DNA of 5,545 nucleotides, from contig DATKGP010000040.1 of the NCBI GenBank assembly GCA_035510775.1, positions 1 through 5,545 of the forward strand. The letters run 5' to 3'. The notes under the pieces were generated by a model. That model ran no database searches. It was not told the DNA's origin and saw nothing but the letters and a program-made list of their open reading frames with translations. Positions 5,064-5,545 of this stretch are shown piece by piece. The stretch is from DATKGP01 sp035510775. Its GTDB lineage: Bacteria; Patescibacteriota; UBA1384; 2-12-FULL-50-11. A program made the translations under genes and the position numbers. The stretch's first letter is position 1; every line of letters starts with the position of its first letter.

Positions 5064-5545
5064 GCCCCTCGTATCAGCCGCCGAGCTTGCTCGGCGGCCT
5101 TTTCTTTATCGGCTTCTTTAAGCTGGCCGTCGAGCACCATTTGCAGCAACTCTTCTTTAATCGGTTTTATCCACGGGCCAGCTGGTCGGTGGAACATCTC
5201 CATCAGCTCTTCGCCAGACAAAGGCGATTTAATTTTGGCGATTTCGGCTTCGGCTTCCAGCTCCTTGACGCGTTTCATCAGCTTGTCGCGGTTGGCTTGA
5301 TACAGCTCTTTCTTCTTTTCGTTACTGCCAGTAGCGTCAGCGGCGGCGAAGATAAATAAATCGTCCAATACCTCGCCGGCATCGCGGACAAATCGGCGAA
5401 TTCCCCCGTCAGTCCAACGGCCGTCATAATTCGGCAACCGCTGGTGAAGCCGGACAATTTTTACGACTTTTTCGCTAAACTCGTTGGAATATTTTAAGCG
5501 TCGCAAAATATCTTTGGCCATCCGGCCGCCGACGTTCTCGTGCCC
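5060..5545 (-). CDS. HD-domain tRNA nucleotidyltransferase (CCA-adding / poly(A) polymerase family), C-terminal 161 residues
   Basis: The reading frame is open to the right edge, so the nucleotidyltransferase head is outside the window. The fragment opens with GHENVGGRMAKDILRRLKYS, the HD-domain motif (G-H-E..G...A..IL.RL..S) of tRNA nucleotidyltransferases, continuing through VVKIVRLHQR. The pattern IRRFVRDAG....DDLFIFAAAD (about 49-70) supplies the late aspartate of the HD domain. A charged helix (about 76-104, probably coiled coil) follows. The fragment then ends with SPLSGEELMEMFHRPAGPWI (about 108-126), equivalent to the family's LNG.DLM....KPGP.IG RNA-binding segment. Members add CCA to tRNA 3' ends or tail RNA, and the HD domain often has phosphohydrolase activity. 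Which activity applies cannot be decided without the head domain. The ATG at 5521 is internal. The 3' end encodes DKEKAAEQARRL across the terminator of the convergent gene. Confidence 0.85.
   Translation of the reverse strand, partial: GHENVGGRMAKDILRRLKYSNEFSEKVVKIVRLHQRLPNYDGRWTDGGIRRFVRDAGEVLDDLFIFAAADATGSNEKKKELYQANRDKLMKRVKELEAEAEIAKIKSPLSGEELMEMFHRPAGPWIKPIKEELLQMVLDGQLKEADKEKAAEQARRLIRGA
5077..5107 (+). terminator. Rho-independent terminator of the small gene
   Basis: GCCGCCGAG (5077-5085), a CTTG loop and CTCGGCGGC (5090-5098) form a perfect nine-pair GC-rich stem, followed by CTTTTCTTT (5099-5107). It begins 14 bases after the stop at 5063 and serves the + strand only, because the minus-strand side has no T-run. 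The whole structure lies inside the coding sequence of the convergent nucleotidyltransferase gene. Confidence 0.9.

Noticed and set aside
5087..5359. Plus-strand ORF opposite the nucleotidyltransferase
   Set aside because: It has no ribosome binding site, starts inside the terminator stem, and has Phe/Leu-rich composition typical of the antisense of a Lys/Glu-rich coding region.
5519..5521. ATG at 5521 as the start of a 153-residue HD protein
   Set aside because: Codons upstream read GHENVGGR, the conserved HD-domain motif, so the protein continues past the window edge.

Overview
The window reads as a piece of a bacterial chromosome that is probably from the Patescibacteria (Candidate Phyla Radiation) or a similarly divergent lineage. 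This is an inference from several signs: F1 ATP synthase subunits that are easy to recognise but unusually divergent, a minimal epsilon subunit, very tight gene overlaps, and a membrane-anchored DUF3048 protein without a lipobox. TGA ends the alpha and gamma genes exactly where those proteins should end. The standard bacterial code therefore applies, and lineages that recode TGA (Gracilibacteria, SR1) are excluded. No genus can be named from the sequence alone.

Positions 2-3439 (+ strand) are the distal half of an F-type ATP synthase operon in the classical order alpha (cut by the left edge), gamma, beta, epsilon. Every junction overlaps: ATGA between alpha and gamma, TGATG between gamma and beta, and 28 bases between beta and epsilon. 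This points to one mRNA with translational coupling. Alpha keeps the arginine finger, and beta keeps the P-loop, catalytic glutamate and Walker B aspartate, so the enzyme looks active. Epsilon consists only of the beta-sandwich domain and lacks the regulatory helical domain. The DELSEED lever region of beta is altered.

Positions 3440-3620 are a non-coding spacer between convergent genes. It is packed with inverted repeats: 21-base arms enclosing two smaller hairpins, with further weak outer pairing. It may be a small palindromic repeat element, a structured RNA or a processing and termination region.

Positions 3621-4730 (- strand) encode a membrane-anchored DUF3048 (YerB-like) extracytoplasmic protein. 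It is divergent from a compact unit on the + strand, which has an extended -10 promoter (4783-4811), a strong Shine-Dalgarno site, a 73-residue protein of unknown function (4842-5063) and a rho-independent terminator (5077-5107). That terminator lies inside the 3' coding end of the last gene (5060-5545, - strand, cut by the right edge). The last gene encodes the C-terminal part of an HD-domain tRNA nucleotidyltransferase (CCA-adding / poly(A) polymerase family). The two convergent genes share a CTAG that supplies TAG stops on both strands.
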